From Nocardiopsis metallicus (GTDB taxonomy: Bacteria; Actinomycetota; Actinomycetes; Streptosporangiales; Streptosporangiaceae), in NCBI RefSeq assembly GCF_014201115.1, contig NZ_JACHDO010000001.1:496001-560000 (forward strand): a stretch of 64,000 nucleotides of DNA. The letters are read 5' to 3'. Shown here in pieces: positions 53,790-61,508 of this stretch (its first letter is position 1; each line of letters begins with the position of its first letter). The position numbers were made by a program, and so were the translations under genes. The notes under the pieces were generated by a model. The model saw only the letters and a program-made list of their open reading frames with translations, did not search any database and was not told the DNA's origin.

Positions 53790-55223
53790 GTGACACGTCG
53801 AGCAAAAATCGTTGCGACCCTTGGCCCCGCCACCTCGAGCCTGGAAACACTCCGGCAACTCGTGGACGCCGGCCTGGACGTCGCACGACTCAATCTCAGC
53901 CACGGAACCCACGACGACCACAGCGCCAGCCTGGCCAACCTCAGGCAGGCCGCTGAGGGCGCCAACCGAGCAGTGGGGGTCCTCGCCGACCTCCAAGGAC
54001 CCAAGATCCGCGTGGGAACCTTCCCCGACGGACCCGTCGAACTCGAAGCCGGCGACGAGTTCACCATCACCATCGAAGACGTGCCGGGCACCAAGACACG
54101 CGTCTCCACCACCTACAAGGGGCTCACCAACGACGTCCGCCCCGGCGACCGCGTCCTCATCGACGACGGCCGCGTCGTGCTGGAGTGCACCAAGACCACC
54201 AGCACCGACGTCCACACCCGCACCATCTTCGGCGGCACCGTCTCCAACCACAAGGGACTCAACCTCCCCGGAGTCGCCGTCAGCGTCCCCGCCCTCACCC
54301 AAAAGGACGAGGACGACCTGCGCTGGGCCCTGCACCAAGGCGTCGACATGGTCGCCCTCTCCTTCGTGCGCAGCCCCGCGGACGCAGAAGAGTGCCACCG
54401 CATCATGGACGAGGAGGGCGTCACCGTCCCCCTCATCGCCAAGATCGAAAAGCCCCAGGCAGTCGAGCGCCTCCAGGACATCATCGAGGTCTTCGACGGC
54501 GTCATGGTCGCCCGCGGCGACCTCGGCGTCGAACTGCCCCTGGAAAACGTCCCGATGGTCCAAAAGCGCGCCGTCGAACGCTGCCGCGACAAGGCCAAAC
54601 CGGTCATCGTCGCCACGCAGATGCTCGAATCCATGATCAGCGCGCCCCGGCCCACCCGCGCCGAGGCCTCCGACGTCGCCAACGCCGTCCTCGACGGCGC
54701 CGACGCCGTCATGCTCTCCGGCGAGACCAGCGTCGGCAAGTACCCCATCGAGACCGTCGAGACCATGGCACGCATCGTCAGCGCCGCCGAGCAGGAATCC
54801 CTGCGCGCCTCGCACATCCTCAACCGGGTACCCGAAACCACCGGCGGAGCCATCGCCCGCGCCGCGGCCGAGATCGGCGCCACCGTAGGCGCCAAGGCCC
54901 TGGTCGCCTTCACCATGTCCGGTGAGACCGCCAGGCGCCTGGCCCGCTACCGCTCACCCATCCCGCTCCTGGCCTTCACCACCGAGGCCAACACCCGGGG
55001 CACGCTCTCCCTGACCTGGGGCACCGAGAGCAACCTGGTCCCATGGGTCGACAACACCGACGACATGGTCCGCCAGGTCGAGAGCGAACTGCTCCAGCTC
55101 GGCGACTACCACAAGGGCGACAAGGTCGTCATCGTCGCCGGCAGCCCGCCCGGAACCACCGGTTCCACCAACTCCCTGCGCGTCCACCGACTCGGCGACG
55201 CCGTCGCCCTCGGCAACAGCTGA
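53790..55223 (+). CDS. pyk: Pyruvate kinase
   Basis: 477 aa from the GTG at 53790; TAAAGT (53777-53782) ends 7 bases upstream (leaderless). GTG 53781 in frame would overlap that box and is less likely. R-A-K-I-V-A-T-L-G-P-A-T-S-S at the start, R-L-N-L-S-H-G, A-D-L-Q-G-P-K-I-R-V-G, L-I-A-K-I-E-K-P-Q-A (catalytic Lys), V-A-R-G-D-L-G-V-E-L-P and M-L-E-S-M are all present, and the C-terminal allosteric domain is complete. It makes pyruvate and ATP from PEP. Confidence 0.97.
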   Translation: MTRRAKIVATLGPATSSLETLRQLVDAGLDVARLNLSHGTHDDHSASLANLRQAAEGANRAVGVLADLQGPKIRVGTFPDGPVELEAGDEFTITIEDVPGTKTRVSTTYKGLTNDVRPGDRVLIDDGRVVLECTKTTSTDVHTRTIFGGTVSNHKGLNLPGVAVSVPALTQKDEDDLRWALHQGVDMVALSFVRSPADAEECHRIMDEEGVTVPLIAKIEKPQAVERLQDIIEVFDGVMVARGDLGVELPLENVPMVQKRAVERCRDKAKPVIVATQMLESMISAPRPTRAEASDVANAVLDGADAVMLSGETSVGKYPIETVETMARIVSAAEQESLRASHILNRVPETTGGAIARAAAEIGATVGAKALVAFTMSGETARRLARYRSPIPLLAFTTEANTRGTLSLTWGTESNLVPWVDNTDDMVRQVESELLQLGDYHKGDKVVIVAGSPPGTTGSTNSLRVHRLGDAVALGNS

Positions 55224-55242
55224 ACCAGCCGACGCGTGAACA

Positions 55243-55263
55243 GGCGCCCTGAGCCGGGGCGCC
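55243..55263 (+). terminator. Terminator after pyk
   Basis: GGCGCCC (55243-55249) pairs with GGGCGCC (55257-55263), 7-nt loop, 19 bp after the pyk stop. Confidence 0.7.
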
Positions 55264-55481
55264 GATGACGGGCCGCATCAGGTCCGGCCCGGAGGTAGGC
55301 GTACTGAGCCGCGCCGACCTCTCCGGGCCGACCGGTGCGGCCGATGTCGTTTCCAGGGAGCGCGAAGGGCGAGAGCGCAAGGGGCGGGAAAGCAGGGGAG
55401 GGTCCCTACGAGCGCCAGACGCCCCTACGGCCTCCGGAGGGACCTCCGCCCACTTCCCCCGTCGGGGAGCAGAAGCGGTCT

Positions 55482-56453
55482 CTACTCCTGGTTGGAGGAG
55501 ACCCCGCCCTCGAACGTCACCCGCTCCAACGGCATGTCCCACGGCAGCAGGTTCCACGGGCTCTTCGGATCCTCGTCCAACAGACCCAGCGCCACCCACA
55601 CCCGGTCCGCGTCCGGACGGTCATCCGCCACCTCGTCGCCGTCCACACCCTTGTCCGGCCACAGCAGGTAACCGGCGTGGAAGGCCGTGGACAGCTGACC
55701 CCACGACGAATAACGGCGCTGCAGATCCGACGCCACCCGGCGCAACAGCGTCTGCGTCTCCACCGGACTCAGCCAGTCCAACGTCGCCCCACCGCAGACC
55801 AAGCGGATGACGTGCACCGACTTCCACCACTGGTAGGCGCCGATGATCACCGTCTCGTCGCCCTCGGACACACCCGTGACGGCACGCAGCCGGGCCACCT
55901 GCTCCGCGGACAGCCGCACCGTCTCACCGGTGACCTCACCGCCCTGGTCCGAAGGCAGCCGCGAACGCGCCGTCCCCGCCCGCAGGTCCACCGCCAGGTC
56001 CAGGCTCGGCCCCGCGTGCAGATCGGTCAGCAGCGCGTTCACCGCCGCCAGCAGCGACTCCCGGTCCACCACCGACCACTGGCGCTCCAGCATCCGCTGG
56101 TAACGCCGCCGCAGGTTCGGGCGGGCCACCACGTCCCACGGTTCGGCCAACGCCACCCGGAACGGGGCCGCCACCGCGGCGGCCCACCGCTCCGTGCTCA
56201 ACGGGGCCTCGGGGTCCTTGGTCCGGATCGCGGGCGACTCACGCGCACCCACCACCAATTCGGCGAAGGAACCGGCCGCCAACGCCACCAACGGCAGGAA
56301 CGACCAGCCAGGAAGATCCACGGCGACCAGCAGGACCGCCGTCAGCGCCACCGGGGTCAACAACCACGGCTGCCGCCGCCGGGACCCCCAGGCCACCACG
56401 ACCCAGGCCCCGATCACCAGCGCGCCGATCACCCCGGCCACCGCGGTCAACAA
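55482..56453 (-). CDS. Membrane protein with C-terminal DUF1266-like domain (tentative)
   Basis: 323 aa from the TTG at 56453 (or 56450; GAGAGGGG 6-9 bases upstream); a GTG at 56441 is an alternative. Two or three transmembrane helices in the first 80 residues, then a soluble region of about 240 residues. R-Y-S-S-W-G-Q-L-S-T-A-F-H-A-G-Y-L-L-W-P and the flanking W-W-K-S-V-H recall DUF1266, but only weakly. Function unknown. Confidence 0.6.
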   Translation of the reverse strand: MLTAVAGVIGALVIGAWVVVAWGSRRRQPWLLTPVALTAVLLVAVDLPGWSFLPLVALAAGSFAELVVGARESPAIRTKDPEAPLSTERWAAAVAAPFRVALAEPWDVVARPNLRRRYQRMLERQWSVVDRESLLAAVNALLTDLHAGPSLDLAVDLRAGTARSRLPSDQGGEVTGETVRLSAEQVARLRAVTGVSEGDETVIIGAYQWWKSVHVIRLVCGGATLDWLSPVETQTLLRRVASDLQRRYSSWGQLSTAFHAGYLLWPDKGVDGDEVADDRPDADRVWVALGLLDEDPKSPWNLLPWDMPLERVTFEGGVSSNQE

Positions 56454-56651
56454 CCGTCGCCCCTCTCTCGCACCGAGCCCCTCCTGACAGGGCTTTGTGC
56501 CATCAAGGATCAGGTACGCGGCACCTCACAGGCGACCGAACCGACGGGTTGTACTCAGGTTGTGGCCGTGATGTGACCGGTTCAGCCCGCTTGCGCCTAC
56601 ATAAAGTGACAAAAGACCTATTTGGGGTCGAAAGGGTCGGGTAGTTACAGA

Positions 56652-56686
56652 GGTTCTGGCCAGTCTGTCCCACACTGACCAGAACC
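56652..56686 (-). terminator. Terminator after the beta-lactamase gene
   Basis: GGTTCTGGCCAGT (56652-56664) pairs with 56674-56686 with one mismatch, 9-nt loop; it lies 24 bp after the end of the beta-lactamase on the minus strand. Confidence 0.7.
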
Positions 56687-56710
56687 CCCGCCACACCCGC
56701 CGAAAACCCG

Positions 56711-57619
56711 CTAACCCAGCGCCTCCACCACCACCTCGGTGGCCTCCGCCACCAGCGCGTTGTCGAACTCAGCCCCCTCCCCGTCACGGCTCGTCAACAC
56801 AGCCACGACGATCGGGTCACCACCCTCCGGCCACACCACGCCGATGTCGTTGCGCATCCCGCCAGCGCCGCCCGTCTTGTCACCCACGACCCACCCCCGC
56901 GGCACACCCGCACGGATCAGCTCATCCCCCGTCGTGTTCCGCACCAACAGGTCCACCAACACCTCACGACGGTCCTCCGGCAACACGTCCCCCAACGTGA
57001 ACGCCTCCAGACTCCCCGCCAGAGCCTCCGGAGTGCTGGTGTCCCTCTCCTCACCCGGACCCACATCGTTCAACTCGGTCTCCCACCGCACCGGGTTGGT
57101 CACCTCGTCACCGGCCAACTCCACCAGAGCCTCCCCGAACCCCTCCGGACCACCGACCTCCGCCAGCAACAGGTTCGCCGCCGCGTTGTCGCTGTAGCGC
57201 ACCGTCGCGTCACTCAACTCCAACAGCGACATCCCCGAACCCACGTTCTCCTCCGTCACCGGAGAGTGAGCCACCAGATCCTCCTCCCCGTACTCCACCA
57301 CCCGCTCCATCTCCTCCAACGAGTTCTCCGACAACACCACCCCCGCCAACAAAGCCTTGAACGTCGACAGGAAGGCGAACCGCTCATCCGCCCGGAACGC
57401 CACCTCCTCACCCGACCCCGTGTCCAACGCGTACACACCCAACCGGGCGTCGAACTCCTCCTCAAGAGCCCCGAACTCCGCCACATAATCCACCCCGACC
57501 GGAGCCTCCGACGGCGCACCACCCGAAGAAGCACCCCCGCCGGCCTCCGCCGCACCACACCCCACCAACGGCACCAAAGCAACCGACGCCACAAACCCAC
57601 GCCACACCGAACTACGCAC
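56711..57619 (-). CDS. Class A beta-lactamase, lipoprotein (BlaL-like)
   Basis: 302 aa from the GTG at 57619 (GGGGG upstream). A short signal sequence ends in a lipobox L-V-G-C, so Lgt-modified attachment is likely. All class A motifs are intact: S-T-F-K (S70-x-x-K73), Y-S-D-N (SDN loop), W-E-T-E-L-N-D (E166 and N170 region), and D-K-T-G-G-A-G (KTG). It hydrolyses penicillins. Divergent from the LysR gene, with a 127-bp control region between them. The frame extends upstream without a good start. Confidence 0.92.
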   Translation of the reverse strand: MRSSVWRGFVASVALVPLVGCGAAEAGGGASSGGAPSEAPVGVDYVAEFGALEEEFDARLGVYALDTGSGEEVAFRADERFAFLSTFKALLAGVVLSENSLEEMERVVEYGEEDLVAHSPVTEENVGSGMSLLELSDATVRYSDNAAANLLLAEVGGPEGFGEALVELAGDEVTNPVRWETELNDVGPGEERDTSTPEALAGSLEAFTLGDVLPEDRREVLVDLLVRNTTGDELIRAGVPRGWVVGDKTGGAGGMRNDIGVVWPEGGDPIVVAVLTSRDGEGAEFDNALVAEATEVVVEALG

Positions 57620-57746
57620 AACAACCCCCGCAAAGAAAAAGAGAACGAGCCACAACCAGCCCGCCCCCGCAGTCTCACCACCCACCAACCATGCTGTCCA
57701 AGACACAAACAGCCACACCCATGCACATTCGACATAACCTCAGCAC
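57620..57746. promoter_or_regulatory. Divergent control region of bla and the LysR gene
   Basis: TGTC-CAA-GACA (57695-57705) is a short palindrome that also fits a T-N11-A LysR half-site. TAACCT (57735-57740) ends 6 bases before the LysR ATG and serves as its leaderless -10. This matches the divergent ampR/ampC type of control region. Confidence 0.5.
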
Positions 57747-58613
57747 ATGGACCTCGTCGGAGCCTGCACCGCCTTCATCCACGTCAGCGACCGCGGCAGC
57801 TTCACCCACGGCGCCGCAGCCGCCCGCATCCCCCAACCCGTCGCCAGCCGCCGCATCGCCGCCCTCGAAAAACACCTCGGCGCCCCCCTCTTCGACCGCA
57901 CCACACGAAGCCCCACCCTCACCCAGTTCGGCCACGCCGTCCTCCCCACCGCACGACGCCTCGTCCACCTCGCCCACACCCTCGAACACGACGCCGCCCA
58001 AGCCCGCCACACCCCCCTACGCATCGCCGTCCCCACCACCTGCACCACCCACGACCTCGCCCACCTCACCGCCCGAGCCCGCCGACACGACCTCCACCTC
58101 GACCCCCACCCCGCCCCACCCGCCCAACGCGACGAACTCCTCCACACCAGACAAGTCCGCACCGCCATCACCGCCGTCCCACCCGACCAGGCCCACTGGA
58201 CCGTCCCCCTCGGCCTGGCCACCCACCACCCACCCCACGCCAACACCCACTACCTCGAAACACTCCGACCCCACCGAAACGACACCACCCCGCCCCGCCG
58301 CGTCTGGATCCAACCCGAAGACGACACACCCCACATCCGCGACCCCCTCACCCACACCGGCGACACCGTCGGCCTCCACCCCACCCAGATCACCCACGCC
58401 ACCACCCTCACCACCGCCACCGCCGAAATCCTCACCACCCACGACCTCCTCCTCTGCTCACCCCGCCAAGCCGAAGACCTCAACCTCCACTGGCGCCCCC
58501 TCGGAGAAACCCAACCCACCCGCACCTACACCGCCACCGGAGAACAATCCGAAACCCTCCGCACCCACCTCCACACCCACGTCGCCCACTGCCTCGGAGC
58601 ACCCACCCCGTGA
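57747..58613 (+). CDS. blaA: LysR-family regulator (AmpR/BlaA-like)
   Basis: 288 aa. N-terminal winged helix: F-I-H-V-S-D-R-G-S-F-T-H-G-A-A-A-A-R-I and S-R-R-I-A-A-L-E-K-H-L-G-A-P-L-F-D-R. The rest is an AmpR-type effector domain of about 200 residues. The coding strand is very C-rich and G-poor. Gene order (beta-lactamase, divergent LysR, then a penicillin-recognising gene overlapping it by four bases) equals Streptomyces cacaoi blaL-blaA-blaB, so it is probably the BlaA-type activator. The symbol is by analogy. Confidence 0.85.
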   Translation: MDLVGACTAFIHVSDRGSFTHGAAAARIPQPVASRRIAALEKHLGAPLFDRTTRSPTLTQFGHAVLPTARRLVHLAHTLEHDAAQARHTPLRIAVPTTCTTHDLAHLTARARRHDLHLDPHPAPPAQRDELLHTRQVRTAITAVPPDQAHWTVPLGLATHHPPHANTHYLETLRPHRNDTTPPRRVWIQPEDDTPHIRDPLTHTGDTVGLHPTQITHATTLTTATAEILTTHDLLLCSPRQAEDLNLHWRPLGETQPTRTYTATGEQSETLRTHLHTHVAHCLGAPTP

Positions 58614-59497
58614 TCACCCAACGACTCCACACCGAACTCGACCAAGCCGGACTCCACGCCTCATTCCTCGTCCGCGACCTCAACACCGGCCACGAAATCG
58701 GCATCAACCCCGACACCCCCTACGCCACCGCCTCCCTCGTCAAAATCCCCCTCGCCCTGGCCACCCTCCAACGCATCCACCAAGGCGAACTCGACGGCGC
58801 CACCCCTCTCCACATCAAGCCCGACGGCCCCACCCTCGGCCCCACCGGCCTCGGCCGGTTCCGACACCCCGCCTCCATCGCCATCGACGACCTCCTCCAC
58901 CTCGCCATGTCCCTCAGCGACAACATCGCCGCCGACGCCCTCTTCGACCTCACCCCGCCCGCCCACGTCACCCAGACCCTCCACCAACACCACATCCACG
59001 GCATCACCGTCCGCCACCGCATCCGCGACCTCAACGAGACCCCCGCCGAACGCCTCGCCCCCGACGAAACCCACCTCGCCCACACCCTCGCCATCCAGGC
59101 CCAGACCGCCGGACACGGCCACCGCATCCCCCAACTCGACGTCACCCTGGCCAACTCCGGCACCGCCCGGGCCCACGTCGACCTCCTCCAAGCCCTCTGG
59201 AAACCCACCACCATCCACCCCGACACCGCCGCCCGCCTACGGGCCCTCATGGCCGACAACCTCATCCGCCACCGCCTCGCCCCCGAGTTCGACACCGACG
59301 CCAGCACCTGGTCCTCCAAGACCGGCACCGTCCTCAACCACCGCCACGAAGTCGGCGTCGTCGAACACAAGAGCGGCGAGGCCTACGCCATCGCCGCCCT
59401 CACCGCGTCCCAGGTCCCCGCCCGCCAACAGCCCGCTGCTGAAGCCCTCATCGGCCGCGCCGCCCGCATCCTCAGGGACCATCTGCGCGCCAACTGA
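58610..59497 (+). CDS. blaB: Class A beta-lactamase-like serine hydrolase (BlaB-like)
   Basis: 295 aa from the GTG at 58610, overlapping the LysR stop by four bases (GTGA). No signal peptide is evident. S-x-x-K in T-A-S-L-V-K, S-D-N in L-S-D-N-I-A, and K-T-G in S-K-T-G-T-V are present. The E166/N170 loop (W-E-x-x-L-N in true class A enzymes) is replaced by R-D-L-N-E-T-P-A-E, so beta-lactam hydrolysis may be weak. In S. cacaoi BlaB has the same motif set without detectable beta-lactamase activity and is needed for induction. The symbol is by analogy. Confidence 0.8.
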   Translation: MITQRLHTELDQAGLHASFLVRDLNTGHEIGINPDTPYATASLVKIPLALATLQRIHQGELDGATPLHIKPDGPTLGPTGLGRFRHPASIAIDDLLHLAMSLSDNIAADALFDLTPPAHVTQTLHQHHIHGITVRHRIRDLNETPAERLAPDETHLAHTLAIQAQTAGHGHRIPQLDVTLANSGTARAHVDLLQALWKPTTIHPDTAARLRALMADNLIRHRLAPEFDTDASTWSSKTGTVLNHRHEVGVVEHKSGEAYAIAALTASQVPARQQPAAEALIGRAARILRDHLRAN

Positions 59498-59498
59498 A

Positions 59499-60308
59499 TC
59501 AGTACTTGGGCCCGACGATGCGTTCCATCTTGGCCACTGCATCCTTGCGGGAGATGGACACGATTTGGGCGTTCCGAAGGGGGAGCTCCCGCTTGTTGAC
59601 GTGGATCTTCCAAGCGATGCCCAGCCGATCCAGGGCACGAGTGAAGATTTCGATGATGTCCGTCGACGTGTTGGTGAAGTGGTAGCGCGGGTACTCGTAG
59701 TGGGTCGCTCCACCGTCCGGTCGCCGCTTGGGTATTCGGTTGATGGCTCGGCATCCATCAGAGTGAATGAACCCGCGTATGAGGGCTTCGGACTGCTCAT
59801 CAGCGATCTCCTGCTGCCAGGGCTCCAAAACGATCGACCGCGAGTGCTTGTGTCCAGGGCCGTGCTGGGGGAAGATGCACGGCCAGTGCTTGGAGGCACC
59901 CTTGATCGCTACGCTGCCTGGCCGCTTGGCTTTGAAGGACTTGATCGGGAAGACGGCCTCCATCGCGGCCGTGCAGTAGCTGATCAGCTGCGGGTACTTG
60001 TTGTCGTAGTGGATCCACAGCACGTAGACATCGCGCCTGCCGAGGGTGATGTGCCCATCTCCGAGGTAAGCGCCGAGAAGGTAGGCGTATGCCTCGTGAT
60101 TCAGCTTTCCGTCCGAGCACTTCGGGCAGTACATGGTGCGGTCCGCGCGGCGGGCCTCGGTCTCGGGGTTCCGGCGGCGGCCGTAGCGCCAGTGCCTAAC
60201 TGCGTATATGGAGACACCGCAGCGGGCAGCGATCTCCCTATCAGTCAGACCTTGGGCTTTGAGCTGGAAGGTCTCGTCAACGATCGTGCGTGAGTACATA
60301 GGGTGCAT
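59499..60308 (-). CDS. LAGLIDADG-type homing-endonuclease-like protein with N-terminal HTH
   Basis: 269 aa from the ATG at 60308; ATG 60299 is the alternative and no SD is evident. Residues about 15-45 form a helix-turn-helix (L-T-D-R-E-I-A-A-R-C-G-V-S-I-Y-A-V-R-H-W-R). C-P-K-C lies about 60. The two LAGLIDADG-like helices are A-Y-L-L-G-A-Y-L-G-D-G-H-I (about 74-86) and A-L-I-R-G-F-I-H-S-D-G-C (about 177-188), both with the catalytic acidic D. The gene uses more A/T-ending codons than its neighbours, suggesting transfer. It abuts blaB tail to tail (1 bp) and lies beside the tRNA. A free-standing endonuclease rather than an intein. Confidence 0.8.
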   Translation of the reverse strand: MHPMYSRTIVDETFQLKAQGLTDREIAARCGVSIYAVRHWRYGRRRNPETEARRADRTMYCPKCSDGKLNHEAYAYLLGAYLGDGHITLGRRDVYVLWIHYDNKYPQLISYCTAAMEAVFPIKSFKAKRPGSVAIKGASKHWPCIFPQHGPGHKHSRSIVLEPWQQEIADEQSEALIRGFIHSDGCRAINRIPKRRPDGGATHYEYPRYHFTNTSTDIIEIFTRALDRLGIAWKIHVNKRELPLRNAQIVSISRKDAVAKMERIVGPKY

Positions 60309-60356
60309 GGTTGCTCACGCTTCGGACATTTTCGGGGGAGAGGTCCTCTGAGCAGC

Positions 60357-60380
60357 AAAAAAGCCACCCGTGAGGGTGGC
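60357..60380 (-). terminator. Terminator after the tRNA gene
   Basis: On the minus strand GCCACCC pairs with GGGTGGC (60363-60369/60374-60380) around a TCAC loop, followed by six Ts (60357-60362). Confidence 0.9.
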
Positions 60381-60382
60381 TC

Positions 60383-60458
60383 TGGTACCCCGAGTGGGAT
60401 TCGAACCCACACTGTGCGCCTTTTGAGGGCGCCTTCTCTGCCGTTGGAATATCGGGGC
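60383..60458 (-). tRNA. tRNA with anticodon CAA (Leu by anticodon), type I shape
   Basis: 76 nt with encoded CCA (60383-60385). Acceptor GCCCCGA/TCGGGGT (one G-U), D stem TTC/GAA with G18-G19 in the loop, anticodon stem GCGCC/GGCGC with loop CTCAAAA giving anticodon CAA, variable loop ACAGT, T arm GTGGG-TTCGAAT-CCCAC. The CAA anticodon reads UUG (Leu), yet leucine tRNAs are type II with a long variable arm, and this one has a five-base variable loop. Confidence 0.8.
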
Positions 60459-60590
60459 AAGGTGTGCCAAGTCGGACATCTTGGCAGGTGTTCGGTTTTG
60501 GTGGCGGTCCGCCAACGGTGAAGTCACGATTGACCGGCATTGCCGGGGCCGACGCACAGCATACTAGCGGATCTCGGTAACCTCGTGTAC

Positions 60591-61181
60591 GTGACGAGGA
60601 CGCAGAGCCGTGTGGTGATCGCGGAAGACGAGGCCCTGATCCGCCTGGATCTCAAGGAGATGCTCGAGGAGGACGGTTACGCCGTCGTCGGGGAGGCAGG
60701 CGATGGTGAGGCCGCTATTCGGCTTGCCCAGGAGCTGAGGCCCGACCTGGTGATCACCGACATCAAGATGCCGGTGCTGGACGGCCTTTCCGCCGCTGAG
60801 CGGATCGCCGGGGAGCGGATCGCCCCGGTCGTGATCCTGACGGCCTTCTCGCAGCGCGAGCTGGTCGAGCGGGCTCGGGAGGCCGGGGCCATGGCCTATC
60901 TGGTCAAGCCCTTCAGCAAGTCGGACCTGGTGCCGGCGATCGAGATGGCGACCTCCCGTTACGCCGAACTGGCGGCATTGGAGGCGGAGGTCAGCAGCCT
61001 CACGGACCGGCTCGAGACGCGCAAGCTCGTCGAGCAGGCCAAGGGGCTGTTGCAGAGCCGCCACGGGATGAGCGAGCCCGAGGCGTTCAGGTGGATCCAG
61101 AAGAACTCCATGGACCGGCGCCTGACCATGCGCAAGGTGGCCGAGACTGTCGTCGAGACGCTCGGCGGACAGCAGGGCTAA
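60591..61181 (+). CDS. pdtaR: ANTAR-domain response regulator (PdtaR-like)
   Basis: 196 aa from the GTG at 60591; TAACCT (60578-60583) ends 7 bases upstream, so leaderless. The earlier in-frame start at 60540 overlaps it. Receiver domain residues: acidic pair E12-D13, phosphoacceptor D57 in V-I-T-D-I-K-M-P, Lys in A-Y-L-V-K-P-F. The ANTAR RNA-binding domain (about 135-190) has K-L-V-E-Q-A-K-G-L-L-Q and E-A-F-R-W-I-Q-K. ANTAR proteins bind dual hexaloop hairpins to block termination. The cognate kinase (PdtaS) is not in the window. Confidence 0.93.
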   Translation: MTRTQSRVVIAEDEALIRLDLKEMLEEDGYAVVGEAGDGEAAIRLAQELRPDLVITDIKMPVLDGLSAAERIAGERIAPVVILTAFSQRELVERAREAGAMAYLVKPFSKSDLVPAIEMATSRYAELAALEAEVSSLTDRLETRKLVEQAKGLLQSRHGMSEPEAFRWIQKNSMDRRLTMRKVAETVVETLGGQQG

Positions 61182-61203
61182 CCGGCCGAACCGAGAAGTA
61201 CTG

Positions 61204-61241
61204 AAGCAGGGGCCGTGCCCGACCGGGTGCGGCCCCTGCTT
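61204..61241 (+). terminator. Terminator after pdtaR
   Basis: 17-bp stem (61204-61220 with 61225-61241, two wobble pairs), loop GACC, followed by TGTGTTCT. Confidence 0.88.
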
Positions 61242-61508
61242 GTGTTCTCGGGGGCGCCACGCGGAGGAAACCTACAGATCGGCAGGTTGCGGCGTTGGAA
61301 GCTAGACGGTTGTTCAGGTTCAACGCGGATCCTGTACCGGTTTGGTCTCGTTTGCGCACAATGGGGTGACGGTTGGGTCACGTGGCTTTAGCGATGCTGA
61401 ATGACCAGCCTAAACCGGGCTAAACTCACCGCACCGAACAGCTAAAGGACAGCGGCGGCCGAATGCGAGCATTCGGTGCCGCCGACCTCAGATGCGCAAG
61501 GAGCGCGC
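61242..61508 (+). other. Leader region of the liv operon with a 5' hairpin
   Basis: No gene. CGGCGG + CCGAATG (61453-61465) pairs with CATTCGG + CCGCCG (61470-61476, 61479-61484) with a 2-nt bulge and a CGAG loop: a stable hairpin about 25-55 bases before the livH start. Its role (stability or control) is unknown. The upstream part is comparatively AT-rich (61300-61420) and probably holds the promoter. Confidence 0.5.

Noticed and set aside
57266..58609. N-terminal extension of the BlaB-like frame back to 57266
   Set aside because: Crosses the LysR gene in another frame and is Arg/Pro/His-rich noise; the GTG at 58610 with a 4-base overlap is the sensible start.
60386..60458. tRNA as an integration (att) site
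   Set aside because: No integrase and no direct repeat of the tRNA 3' end was seen nearby; the LAGLIDADG gene alone does not mark an island.
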